This document shows, one piece after another, positions 1 to 6,565 of a stretch of DNA of 64,000 nucleotides (the first letter of the stretch is position 1; each line of letters opens with the position of its first letter). A program made the translations under genes and the position numbers. The notes below the pieces were generated by a model. The model searched no databases. It was not told where the DNA came from and worked only from the letters and a program-made list of their open reading frames with translations. The DNA is from Elusimicrobiota bacterium (GTDB lineage: Bacteria > Elusimicrobiota > UBA8919). The stretch spans positions 1 through 64,000 of the forward strand of contig JAFGLF010000078.1 of the NCBI GenBank assembly GCA_016928195.1, given 5' to 3'.

Positions 1-179
1 CCGATACCGGTTGAACCCGTATTCTCCCTCTTCATAATGGCGCTGACTGTCTGCCCGACATCTTTCACTAATTTTTTCTTAGCAAGAAGTTCAATAAGCT
101 CATTAATAACCTCTTTCTTCGTTTTCCCTTTTAAATCAGTTAAAACACAACTCTCCGATAAAAAATCCAAAACCTTCAT
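1..179 (-). CDS. ptsN: PTS EIIA-Ntr (PtsN-like) regulatory protein, N-terminal part
   Basis: Partial gene; its 3' end lies beyond the window start. The 59 visible codons begin with MKVLDFLSESCVLTDLKGK and end in MKRENTGSTGIG, which matches the start of the EIIA-Ntr/fructose EIIA domain, where the G-S-T-G-I-G strand precedes the phospho-accepting histidine. That histidine is outside the window. In other bacteria PtsN is phosphorylated by a nitrogen-PTS relay and acts as a regulator rather than a transporter. The ATG at 179 follows an AAAGGGGG ribosome site. It lies 58 bp after hpf, as in the proteobacterial lptB-(rpoN)-hpf-ptsN order. The family call rests on sequence and context; the regulatory target is unknown. 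Confidence 0.8.
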   Translation of the reverse strand, partial: MKVLDFLSESCVLTDLKGKTKKEVINELIELLAKKKLVKDVGQTVSAIMKRENTGSTGI

Positions 180-237
180 CTTGCCAGACCCCCTTTAAAA
201 AAATAATATCGGTACTTCTCTAAGATTTTCCTCCTTT

Positions 238-750
238 TTAAATCTCAATTAAACCATATGTTAAATCTTCTTTCTTGTAAACAACCGATATTTTTCCGTT
301 TTCATCGTTTTTGAAAATAAAAAATTTATAATTGCTTTCTTCCATACTTTCTACTGCATCATCTACACTTAAAACCTGGGGATTAAATTTTTTTCTTGTT
401 AACTCCAAAGCGATATTTTCCAATTGAAAATATCGCTTTCCCAAAGGAAATTTCGCCAGTTTTCTATGTTCTTTCAATCTTTCTTTTTGTTTACGGAGCT
501 GTTGACTAATCTTATCGACAGCTATATCAACTGCCGAGTGAAAATCTGTTGAACGTTGATGTATTTTTACTGTTTGACCGGAAACATTAATAATAATATC
601 AACGGTACACATATACTTCTGTTGACTTAAAAATACTTCTATTTTATTTATCTTAGAAGAATATTTCTGAGTTTTTGACAACTTTTCTTTTATATAGTCC
701 AATAATGATTCACGGACTTTTACTTTCATAGCTCTAATACTAACTAACAT
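238..750 (-). CDS. hpf: Ribosome hibernation promoting factor, long form
   Basis: A 170-residue protein. Residues 1 to about 105 form the S30AE/YfiA domain that binds the 30S decoding centre. Residues about 118-170 form the C-terminal dimerisation domain typical of long HPF (FNPQVLSVDDAVESMEES then KISVVYKKEDLTYGLIEI). Long HPF can dimerise 70S ribosomes into inactive 100S particles. The length is slightly short for the family (about 175-190) because the linker is short. The start at 750 is supported by AGGGG nine bases upstream. It follows lptB by 41 bp and precedes ptsN, so it is probably the penultimate gene of the lpt operon. Confidence 0.9.
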   Translation of the reverse strand: MLVSIRAMKVKVRESLLDYIKEKLSKTQKYSSKINKIEVFLSQQKYMCTVDIIINVSGQTVKIHQRSTDFHSAVDIAVDKISQQLRKQKERLKEHRKLAKFPLGKRYFQLENIALELTRKKFNPQVLSVDDAVESMEESNYKFFIFKNDENGKISVVYKKEDLTYGLIEI

Positions 751-791
751 TATATTATCCCCTAAAAAACACCCGGCATTTGTTATTGTAT

Positions 792-1511
792 TTACATTTT
801 AAACTTTTCGCCGAGGTATATTTTTCTTGCTTCCTCACTTTCCAAAAGTTTATGTGCAGATCCTTCTATAAGAATCTTACCGTCATAAATTATATATGCC
901 CTATCGATTATCTCTAATGCATCACGTACATTATGGTCTGTAAGAACAATCCCGATACCGGATTTTTTAAGATCCTTTATTATTTCCTGTATATCTGCTA
1001 TTGTTATGGGGTCGATACCTACAAACGGTTCGTCGAGAAGTATGAAGTGAGGATTAATAGCCAACGAACGCGCAATTTCCGTTCTACGTCGTTCACCTCC
1101 GGAAAGACTATGTGCATATCTGTTCCTGAGATGCCGGATGCTAAGTTTTTCCAACAGCTTCTCACATTCGGTATGACGCTTTTCTTTATCAAAATTAAGC
1201 ATTTCAAGAACAGCCATTATATTTTCCTGAACAGTAAGCCCCCGAAAAACCGATGACTCCTGGGATAAATACACAATTCCTTTCCTGGCACGCAAATGAA
1301 CGGGTAAATTTATAATATCCTCTGTATTGTAATAAATACTGCCGCTATCTGCATTTATTAAACCAACTATTATATGAAACGTTGTTGTTTTTCCGGCACC
1401 ATTAGGTCCAAGAAGACCTACAATTTCGGAATCATTGACTGACAGTGAAATCCCATTAACAACTCTGTGGGACGAATATGATTTCACAATATTCTCAGTT
1501 CTTATCTGCAT
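792..1511 (-). CDS. lptB: LPS export ABC transporter ATPase LptB
   Basis: A 239-residue cytoplasmic ATPase that would power LPS extraction from the inner membrane with LptF/LptG, which are not in this window. Visible motifs are Walker A GPNGAGKT (35-42), signature LSGGE (136-140), Walker B ILLDEP (157-162) and switch histidine H193 in TDHN. Length and the short C-terminal tail fit LptB rather than a generic importer ATPase. It begins 3 bp after the lptA stop and is followed by hpf. Position in kdsC-lptC-lptA-lptB-hpf-ptsN makes the assignment firm. Confidence 0.95.
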   Translation of the reverse strand: MQIRTENIVKSYSSHRVVNGISLSVNDSEIVGLLGPNGAGKTTTFHIIVGLINADSGSIYYNTEDIINLPVHLRARKGIVYLSQESSVFRGLTVQENIMAVLEMLNFDKEKRHTECEKLLEKLSIRHLRNRYAHSLSGGERRRTEIARSLAINPHFILLDEPFVGIDPITIADIQEIIKDLKKSGIGIVLTDHNVRDALEIIDRAYIIYDGKILIEGSAHKLLESEEARKIYLGEKFKM

Positions 1512-1514
1512 ATA

Positions 1515-2321
1515 TTATCCGTTTGAATCCGTACCTTCGTCTGTTTTCATCATTTCTTCTCTTTCTAAATCTTCTTTGTTTTTAATAACTATTCTGGTTT
1601 TCACACTTCCTGTAATCGTAATTGTCTCTTTACTGTTCCCAACATAGATTTTATCACCCGTACATTCAATATATTCCTTTTCTCCTTTTCTGATTATCTT
1701 CGGAGTACCGCCCAATAGAAGAATTTCATCTATTTTGTGATTATAAAATGCTTCTGCACCTTGTGCCTCTACCTGATTTTGAAAAATTCTCACATTATTT
1801 ACAGTATGGAGCCGTTCTCCAAATTCAAAAATCTCAAGTTCTCCGCATGTCAAATTTACAGCATTTGTTGTATCATCAGACAAAACTCTTTTTACTTTTA
1901 CATCTCCGGATATAACGCCGTCCCCGCTGTTTTTGTTATATTCTGCGGTCTTTGCCCATGCATAAGTAGTTGTTGTACCGCTGGAATAACGGATAACCAC
2001 ATCCCCTTTGCCTGACACTGCTCCGGTTTTTTCATTTGATATCATTTTATTTGCTGTAATTTTAAGATTTTTCTGAACAAGTTTTACATTACCTATAAAC
2101 TCCATTATATCACCTTTAGACAGTATCTTCATTCTATCACCTGTAATTGTCGCAGGTTCACCGGCATATAGGCAGTGAGTAAGAGAGTAAGAGAGTAAGA
2201 GAGTAAGAAAAGGCATTGACCATTTTTTTATGGTTTTACTCTGAACTCTGCCGCCCTTTTGGGGCGAGCCTCGCCCATCTTTGATGGGCGGGAACTCTAA
2301 ACTCTGAACTGGTTTTATCAT
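1515..2321 (-). CDS. lptA: LptA/OstA-like periplasmic LPS transport protein
   Basis: A 268-residue protein with an OstA-like beta-jellyroll (ITGDRMKILSKGDIMEF onward, about residues 57-260), the fold of the LptA bridge that carries LPS across the periplasm. The ATG at 2321 overlaps the lptC stop as ATGA, which favours the long form. Residues 2-35 are unlike any signal peptide and are encoded by a palindromic repeat cluster; an internal ATG at 2216 would start MPFLTLLLSYSLTHCLYAG, a normal signal peptide. Even that signal peptide is encoded by 8-bp tandem repeats. So either translation starts at 2216, or a repeat insertion has lengthened the leader. Family call firm; start uncertain. Confidence 0.85.
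   Translation of the reverse strand: MIKPVQSLEFPPIKDGRGSPQKGGRVQSKTIKKWSMPFLTLLLSYSLTHCLYAGEPATITGDRMKILSKGDIMEFIGNVKLVQKNLKITANKMISNEKTGAVSGKGDVVIRYSSGTTTTYAWAKTAEYNKNSGDGVISGDVKVKRVLSDDTTNAVNLTCGELEIFEFGERLHTVNNVRIFQNQVEAQGAEAFYNHKIDEILLLGGTPKIIRKGEKEYIECTGDKIYVGNSKETITITGSVKTRIVIKNKEDLEREEMMKTDEGTDSNG
2174..2310 (-). repeat. Repeat cluster inside the lptA leader
   Basis: Two parts. Positions 2174-2208 hold four degenerate copies of an 8-mer (agagtaag). Positions 2238-2310 hold short actctgaactct-type repeats on both sides of a GC-rich core at 2251-2292, which contains hairpins CCCATC-ttt-GATGGG and the near-palindrome GGGCGAGCCTCGCCC. The whole stretch reads in frame through the lptA leader. 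Seen directly; the insertion origin is inferred. Confidence 0.8.
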
Positions 2322-2845
2322 TTCTTTACTACTTTTACATCACTCAGAATCGTTATATCAGACAAATCAGTATTTGCATCGAGTCCTACTCCTGTAACCG
2401 TCATGTCGGGTTTTTCCTGACGCACAAAAGTATCGGAAGTCACTCTCCCTGATTTTTCAAAATAATTTATAGAATCTGTAAAAATTGTTGTATCTCTTAA
2501 TAATGAGAAAATAATAACATTTCCCGAGGCACTTATATCTCCCGTTCCAGTATGGAGAATTGCATTATCGGCGGAAATAACAGAACTCATTTTTTCTGCT
2601 TCATAAAAACTCATTTTTATACTCCTGGCATTAATCTTTTTTTTCTTCTCATAAACATCACCGCGAACAGCATAAAAATCCCACTTGTGACTTTTAATAT
2701 CATATTTGGTCATTGTAAAACCTTTTACTACCTGGTCCGGGAATGTATCGCCTGCAAAAAATTTTTCTATCTTACCGCTTTTACAAGAGTTAAAACAAAA
2801 AAATACTAAGGCTATGAACGATATTTTTTTAATACTTTTCCCCAT
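2318..2845 (-). CDS. lptC: LptC-like lipoprotein of the LPS transport system
   Basis: A 175-residue protein whose N-terminus is a hydrophobic helix ending F-N-S-C (C21), so it may be a lipoprotein rather than the usual single-span LptC. The rest is the beta-jellyroll pattern of LptC/OstA (KGFTMTKYDIKSHKWDFYA, SADNAILHTGTGDISASGNV). LptC hands LPS from the LptBFG complex to LptA. The start overlaps kdsC by 34 bp, and its stop overlaps the lptA start by 4 bp, indicating tight co-translation. Sequence similarity in this family is low, so the name leans on gene order. Confidence 0.8.
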   Translation of the reverse strand: MGKSIKKISFIALVFFCFNSCKSGKIEKFFAGDTFPDQVVKGFTMTKYDIKSHKWDFYAVRGDVYEKKKKINARSIKMSFYEAEKMSSVISADNAILHTGTGDISASGNVIIFSLLRDTTIFTDSINYFEKSGRVTSDTFVRQEKPDMTVTGVGLDANTDLSDITILSDVKVVKK

Positions 2846-3351
2846 ATACCCTGCGATTTGAAAATTACCTCAACAACTTCTCTAAAAACACCTCTTCCGC
2901 TTTCTGCGGTTGTCACGTAGTCGACTGACTTTTTAACATCATTCGGTGCGTTTTTTGGACAACATGAGAATCCACACTTTAAAAGAACCGGCAAATCTAC
3001 CAAATCGTCTCCTATAAAAGCAACCTCATCTGTCTTTATATCTTCTTTTCTTAAAATTTCACTAATTGCAGAAATTTTATCCATACACTTTTGATAAAGA
3101 TAATGAATCCCTATTTCTTCTGCCCGGCCACTAACCTGCGGAGAAACCCTGCCGGTTATCCATGCGGTTTTCATATGCTTTGCAAAATCTTTTAGAAGGG
3201 TAAATGCAAATCCGTCATATACATCCCAAAATTTTATTTCCTCTCCATTGTTTAAAATTATAATGCGCCCGTCGGTTAAAACACCGTCAACATCAGAAGC
3301 TATGAGCTTTATTTTTTTTGCTTTTTTAAGTACCTTCTTACTGATTTTCAT
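2812..3351 (-). CDS. kdsC: 3-deoxy-D-manno-octulosonate 8-phosphate phosphatase KdsC
   Basis: A 179-residue HAD phosphatase without a cap domain, the usual KdsC size. Motif I is DVDGVLTDG (nucleophile D20, acid D22), motif II lies at ITGR near residue 66, and motif IV is FIGDDLVDLPVL near residue 112. It removes phosphate from Kdo-8-P to give Kdo for the LPS inner core. It is the first gene of the kdsC-lptCAB run. Immediately upstream is a repeat array with no clear ribosome site, so expression may depend on read-through from kdsA and the zinc-ribbon genes. Confidence 0.93.
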   Translation of the reverse strand: MKISKKVLKKAKKIKLIASDVDGVLTDGRIIILNNGEEIKFWDVYDGFAFTLLKDFAKHMKTAWITGRVSPQVSGRAEEIGIHYLYQKCMDKISAISEILRKEDIKTDEVAFIGDDLVDLPVLLKCGFSCCPKNAPNDVKKSVDYVTTAESGRGVFREVVEVIFKSQGIWGKVLKKYRS

Positions 3352-3360
3352 ATCTAAATT

Positions 3361-3428
3361 ATGCTGATATGCTTATATGTTGATACGTTGATATGTAAAA
3401 TCATATATCCGTATCAGCATATCACCTT
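3361..3428. repeat. Intergenic 8-9 bp degenerate repeat array
   Basis: Variants of tgctgatatg, tgatacgttgatatg and gtatcagcatatcacc follow one another, with later copies inverted relative to earlier ones, so the array can fold back on itself. The same word family (gtgatatg, cgtatcaa) reappears in the PorV-like gene near 38.3 kb and in the batD leader near 8.38 kb. Confidence 0.75.
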
Positions 3429-3450
3429 ATTTACGTATTCCCCTGCTCTT

Positions 3451-4497
3451 TTATTTTCCCGACTTCCTTGTATTTTTCTCTATATCCAAAAAGAGCAGAA
3501 TTGTTTCTGCGACAGCATTAAATGTAATAAATACTACGTATGCAATTACCGATACGCTTACCAGGGCAAGCAGTGAATAAAAAATAGTTATCGGAAGCAA
3601 TATTATAAAAAAACCTATGGATGTTATTAGCCCAATTATCAGAATAAATCTTCCGAGAAATCTAAAAACATTTGATATTCTATGCAAAGCACCATATCTG
3701 CGAGGTAGTGCATGCTTAGGCGCTTTTAAAATGTTCCCGCAATTAACACAATAATTACTTACAATTGTTTCTTTGCGGCAGATGGCACATACCATTACCA
3801 CTTCATCAGTAATTTTTTCGTCGCTAACAAACGCAAATTTCTCTGCTGTTCCTATGAAAAAGTATATTAAACCGGCTGTTATTCCTCCGGAAAGTACATC
3901 TGCGGTAGCAAACATAACTGTAGAAACCGCCTCATATCTCAACCGCAAAAACACCTCCCAGCCGAGCGCACCGCCTATAGCACCGCCCAGTGCACCACCT
4001 ATAAATGCAGAGATTCCTCTCTTTTTCTGTGCTGTAAAAATACCGATAAAAGCACCGGCTACCAGCCATATAACGGCATTGGCAGTAGTGTACAGGGAAA
4101 ATTCCAGATTCTTTGCTTCTTCAGGAATAAACAGCCACATAGTGATATTATTTCTTAAAATAAAAACTGCGGCAACAGCGCCCAACGTTCCGCCGATTAT
4201 TCCTCCCAAAAGACCGGAAACTATCTTGCCTGTTGATTTTTCCAAAACACCTATAACCACACCGATAAAAACTGCAGATATTACGGTTCTTGCTATGGTA
4301 TAAACCTGTTCTGAAATTTCCGTACCTGTAACATTAAATATTAAAGAGGATAAAAACCAGCCGACACATCCTGCTATAGCACCGGCAGCAGTCCTTCTTA
4401 AAAGCCATGCGGCCGTTGTAAGTAAGAAATTTGTTCCGCAATTACTGCAGTATCTTGAACCCTCTCTCACCTCTGCATCACAATTAGAACAGCGCAT
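3451..4497 (-). CDS. Zinc-ribbon multi-pass membrane protein, unknown function
   Basis: A 348-residue protein I do not recognise as a named family. It opens with a zinc ribbon (CSNCDAEVREGSRYCSNCG), continues with about six hydrophobic segments rich in glycine (IIGGTLGAVAAVFIL, IGGALGGAIGGALGW), then a second CxxC..CxxC ribbon (CAICRKETIVSNYCVNCG, about residues 243-260), and ends with two further membrane spans near residues 280-330. Zinc-ribbon/membrane proteins of this sort are common in uncultivated bacteria and usually unassigned. It lies 31 bp downstream of a smaller zinc-ribbon membrane protein, and between kdsA and kdsC. A role at the envelope is inferred only from membrane segments and neighbours. 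Confidence 0.8.
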   Translation of the reverse strand: MRCSNCDAEVREGSRYCSNCGTNFLLTTAAWLLRRTAAGAIAGCVGWFLSSLIFNVTGTEISEQVYTIARTVISAVFIGVVIGVLEKSTGKIVSGLLGGIIGGTLGAVAAVFILRNNITMWLFIPEEAKNLEFSLYTTANAVIWLVAGAFIGIFTAQKKRGISAFIGGALGGAIGGALGWEVFLRLRYEAVSTVMFATADVLSGGITAGLIYFFIGTAEKFAFVSDEKITDEVVMVCAICRKETIVSNYCVNCGNILKAPKHALPRRYGALHRISNVFRFLGRFILIIGLITSIGFFIILLPITIFYSLLALVSVSVIAYVVFITFNAVAETILLFLDIEKNTRKSGK

Positions 4498-4528
4498 AAT
4501 ACCCCCATTAAACCTAAATTTTTATTTT

Positions 4529-4786
4529 TCACTTTACATTTTTTGTTGGTTCTGTCTTCTCATACATCGGGTACTCACGTTCCCAAGTAGGAAGATTTCT
4601 ATCAAATTTATCCAGGAAAAAGCGAGCAACAAAAAACAGCACTATAACAACTAAATAAATTATGCCGAGAACCTTCAAGTGCCACCGCCAGCCGGGACGC
4701 CAGGGCACATAGGTTAAATCGGCACCGCAACCCTTACAAAACTTTGCAGTATTTTTGTTTTCCATTTGACAATTGTAACATTTCAT
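4529..4786 (-). CDS. Small zinc-ribbon single-span membrane protein
   Basis: An 85-residue protein with an N-terminal zinc ribbon (CYNCQMENKNTAKFCKGCG), one transmembrane helix at about residues 37-55 (LGIIYLVVIVLFFVARFF) and a short charged tail. Function unknown. The ATG at 4786 is preceded by AGGAG about ten bases away, within a repeat-derived segment. It probably shares a transcript with kdsA upstream and the larger zinc-ribbon protein downstream. The pair may have arisen by duplication of the ribbon module. Confidence 0.75.
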   Translation of the reverse strand: MKCYNCQMENKNTAKFCKGCGADLTYVPWRPGWRWHLKVLGIIYLVVIVLFFVARFFLDKFDRNLPTWEREYPMYEKTEPTKNVK

Positions 4787-4789
4787 TGT

Positions 4790-4910
4790 CGCTTCGCTCC
4801 TATTAACGCGAATTTTCGCTAATCTAACGCTGATGGTCGCGAATAATGACTTTCATTCGCGTGTATTCGCGTTGTTCTTTACATCTGCGCTTATCAGCGT
4901 TGTTTTATTC
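4790..4910. repeat. Degenerate repeats between kdsA and the zinc-ribbon gene
   Basis: Repeated words of the type aacgcgaattttcgc, ttcgcgtgtattcgcg and gcgcttatcagcg occur in both orientations. A core tcgcttcgctcc at about 4791-4802 also occurs, slightly altered, at 16994 and 61897. The kdsA stop codon and last codons lie inside the array, and the array supplies the AGGAG ribosome site of the downstream gene. Confidence 0.75.
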
Positions 4911-5703
4911 GGGATTCTATTAAAAGTTTCTTTAATTCGGAAACCTTAACTGCATTTGCACCGTCAGACAATGCTTTTTCAGGAGTAGGATGTACTTCCA
5001 TAAAAAGAGCATCAATCCCCACAGCCACCGCTGCTTTGCATAATGGAAGGATGTACTCACGCTGACCGCCGGTTTTATCGCCAAGCCCGCCAGGAAGCTG
5101 TACACTATGTGTTGCATCAAACACCACAGGGTATCCAAAACTTCCCATTATTACAAGGGAACGCATATCAACTACGAGATTATTATATCCAAAACTGGTT
5201 CCTCTTTCTGTAAGTAAAATCCTTTTATTTCCAGCTGATTCAATCTTTTTTATTACATTTTTCATATCGTGAGGAGAAAGAAACTGCCCTTTCTTTACAT
5301 TTATCGGCTTCTTCGTTTTTGCGGCGGCAACAATCAGGTCTGTCTGCCGGCACAAAAATGCAGGTATCTGAATTATATCTGCAACCTCTGAAACACGTGA
5401 AACATCTCTTGTACAGTGAACATCCACAAGAAGAGGTATTCTTAATCTTTTTTTAATGTTTAATAGGATTTCAAGCCCTTTTTGAATACCGGGCCCCCTG
5501 AAAGATTTTATGGATGACCTATTTGCCTTGTCATAGGAAGCTTTGAAAATAAGAGGAATCTTTAATTGTTTGCAGATTTTTTTTAGTTTGGATGCTATAT
5601 AAAAGGTTGTTTTTTCCGTCTCAACAATACATGGACCAGCAATCAGAACCCCCGGATTTTTCCCCCCGATCAATATATTGTCAATTTTGATTATTTTACT
5701 CAT
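4894..5703 (-). CDS. kdsA: 3-deoxy-8-phosphooctulonate synthase KdsA
   Basis: A 269-residue TIM-barrel enzyme that condenses phosphoenolpyruvate with arabinose-5-phosphate to Kdo-8-P. Visible family signatures are LIAGPCIVE near the N-terminus, FKASYDKANRSS (about 54-65), the loop FRGPG, VDVHCTRD, and the late VHPTPEKALSDG motif. Length is normal. An AGGA site precedes the ATG, and a sigma70-type promoter lies about 50-80 bp upstream. The last few residues run into a repeat array, so the C-terminus may have been altered. It probably begins the transcript that continues through the zinc-ribbon genes to ptsN. Confidence 0.96.
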   Translation of the reverse strand: MSKIIKIDNILIGGKNPGVLIAGPCIVETEKTTFYIASKLKKICKQLKIPLIFKASYDKANRSSIKSFRGPGIQKGLEILLNIKKRLRIPLLVDVHCTRDVSRVSEVADIIQIPAFLCRQTDLIVAAAKTKKPINVKKGQFLSPHDMKNVIKKIESAGNKRILLTERGTSFGYNNLVVDMRSLVIMGSFGYPVVFDATHSVQLPGGLGDKTGGQREYILPLCKAAVAVGIDALFMEVHPTPEKALSDGANAVKVSELKKLLIESRIKQR

Positions 5704-5754
5704 AGTTTATCCTACCAGATTATCATTACTATTGACGTCTGTTTTAAACAATCT

Positions 5755-5783
5755 ATTTTACATAATTTTCGGTAATTTATCAA
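5755..5783 (-). promoter_or_regulatory. Sigma70-type promoter for kdsA
   Basis: On the minus strand TTGATA (5783-5778), a 17-bp spacer, then TAAAAT (5760-5755). The -10 box ends 51 bp upstream of the kdsA ATG, in the 145-bp gap after batE, the largest gap in this part of the window. Nothing else was recognised in that gap. Call is by consensus match only. Confidence 0.55.
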
Positions 5784-5848
5784 CCCCAGTAACGATTTTA
5801 CAAAATTTAGTAATTGTGTCTATAAAGGGGGTATTCTGGTGGGATATA

Positions 5849-6565
5849 CTAAATAACTTCAATATATTGTTCCTCAAGCCAGCCTTTTATTCCCATTGAC
5901 TTAACGCCAATTTCAAGCCAGCTGCCTGATCTGCCCAAAATAATCATTTTTTTGCCTTCCGGAAGCGTAAAATTTACTTTAAAATTCTCTCCAGGGCCTG
6001 ATCTTATTTCAACATTATTGCTTATAGCAACAGCTTCTACCTGTTTTTGCTGTTGATATTTTACAAAGTATAATACCGAAAAAAGAACAAAAAACACAAG
6101 CGAACCGATAATAGGCCAAAACAGCGTTTTACCGGGCCTGAATAGTTTTACGGAAATAATTATTATAAAAATAAAAAAGGAAAAAGAAAAAAATAATTTC
6201 AATAGAAAAATATCCACTCCGGAAAAAAATGTTTGTTTATAATCCTGGTCTTTTATCATTTCCGCAAGAAACTTTATATTAAAATTAATATCATTATCAA
6301 ACGGAGAAATTTTTCTTGCTCTCTCATAATATACAAGTGCTTTTCCGATTTTACCAAGCCGGAAATATGTATTCCCTATATTGTAGAAAACACCCGAGGC
6401 TGGATATTCATTCTCAACAAGCTTAAACTGGTCCAATGCCTTTTTATACTCAGCCTTTTTATAAAAATCACATCCTAAAAGAAATTTCTCTTTACTATTC
6501 TCGGCTGAACAAAGAAACTGACAACTATAAAAAACCATCAGAATAAAAACTACTATCTTTCTCAT
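5849..6565 (-). CDS. batE: BatE-like TPR/SH3 membrane protein
   Basis: A 238-residue protein with a signal peptide (residues 1-20), two to three TPR repeats (about 24-110, including YKKAEYKKALDQF and FYNIGNTYFRLGKIGKAL), two membrane spans (about 119-138 and 147-170) and a bacterial SH3 domain at the C-terminus (VEIRSGPGENFKV, KGWLEEQYIEVI). This layout is that of BatE, the last gene of Bacteroides aerotolerance (bat) operons. Its start overlaps the batD stop by 4 bp. The biochemical role of Bat proteins is unsettled; they probably form an envelope complex with MoxR. Confidence 0.85.
   Translation of the reverse strand: MRKIVVFILMVFYSCQFLCSAENSKEKFLLGCDFYKKAEYKKALDQFKLVENEYPASGVFYNIGNTYFRLGKIGKALVYYERARKISPFDNDINFNIKFLAEMIKDQDYKQTFFSGVDIFLLKLFFSFSFFIFIIIISVKLFRPGKTLFWPIIGSLVFFVLFSVLYFVKYQQQKQVEAVAISNNVEIRSGPGENFKVNFTLPEGKKMIILGRSGSWLEIGVKSMGIKGWLEEQYIEVI

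Noticed and set aside
933..1256. Plus-strand open frame opposite lptB
   Set aside because: Antisense shadow of a well-supported ABC ATPase; no ribosome site or recognisable protein.
3773..4303. Long plus-strand open frame opposite the zinc-ribbon membrane protein
   Set aside because: Shadow of glycine/alanine-rich membrane codons; the minus-strand frame has clear zinc ribbons and helices.
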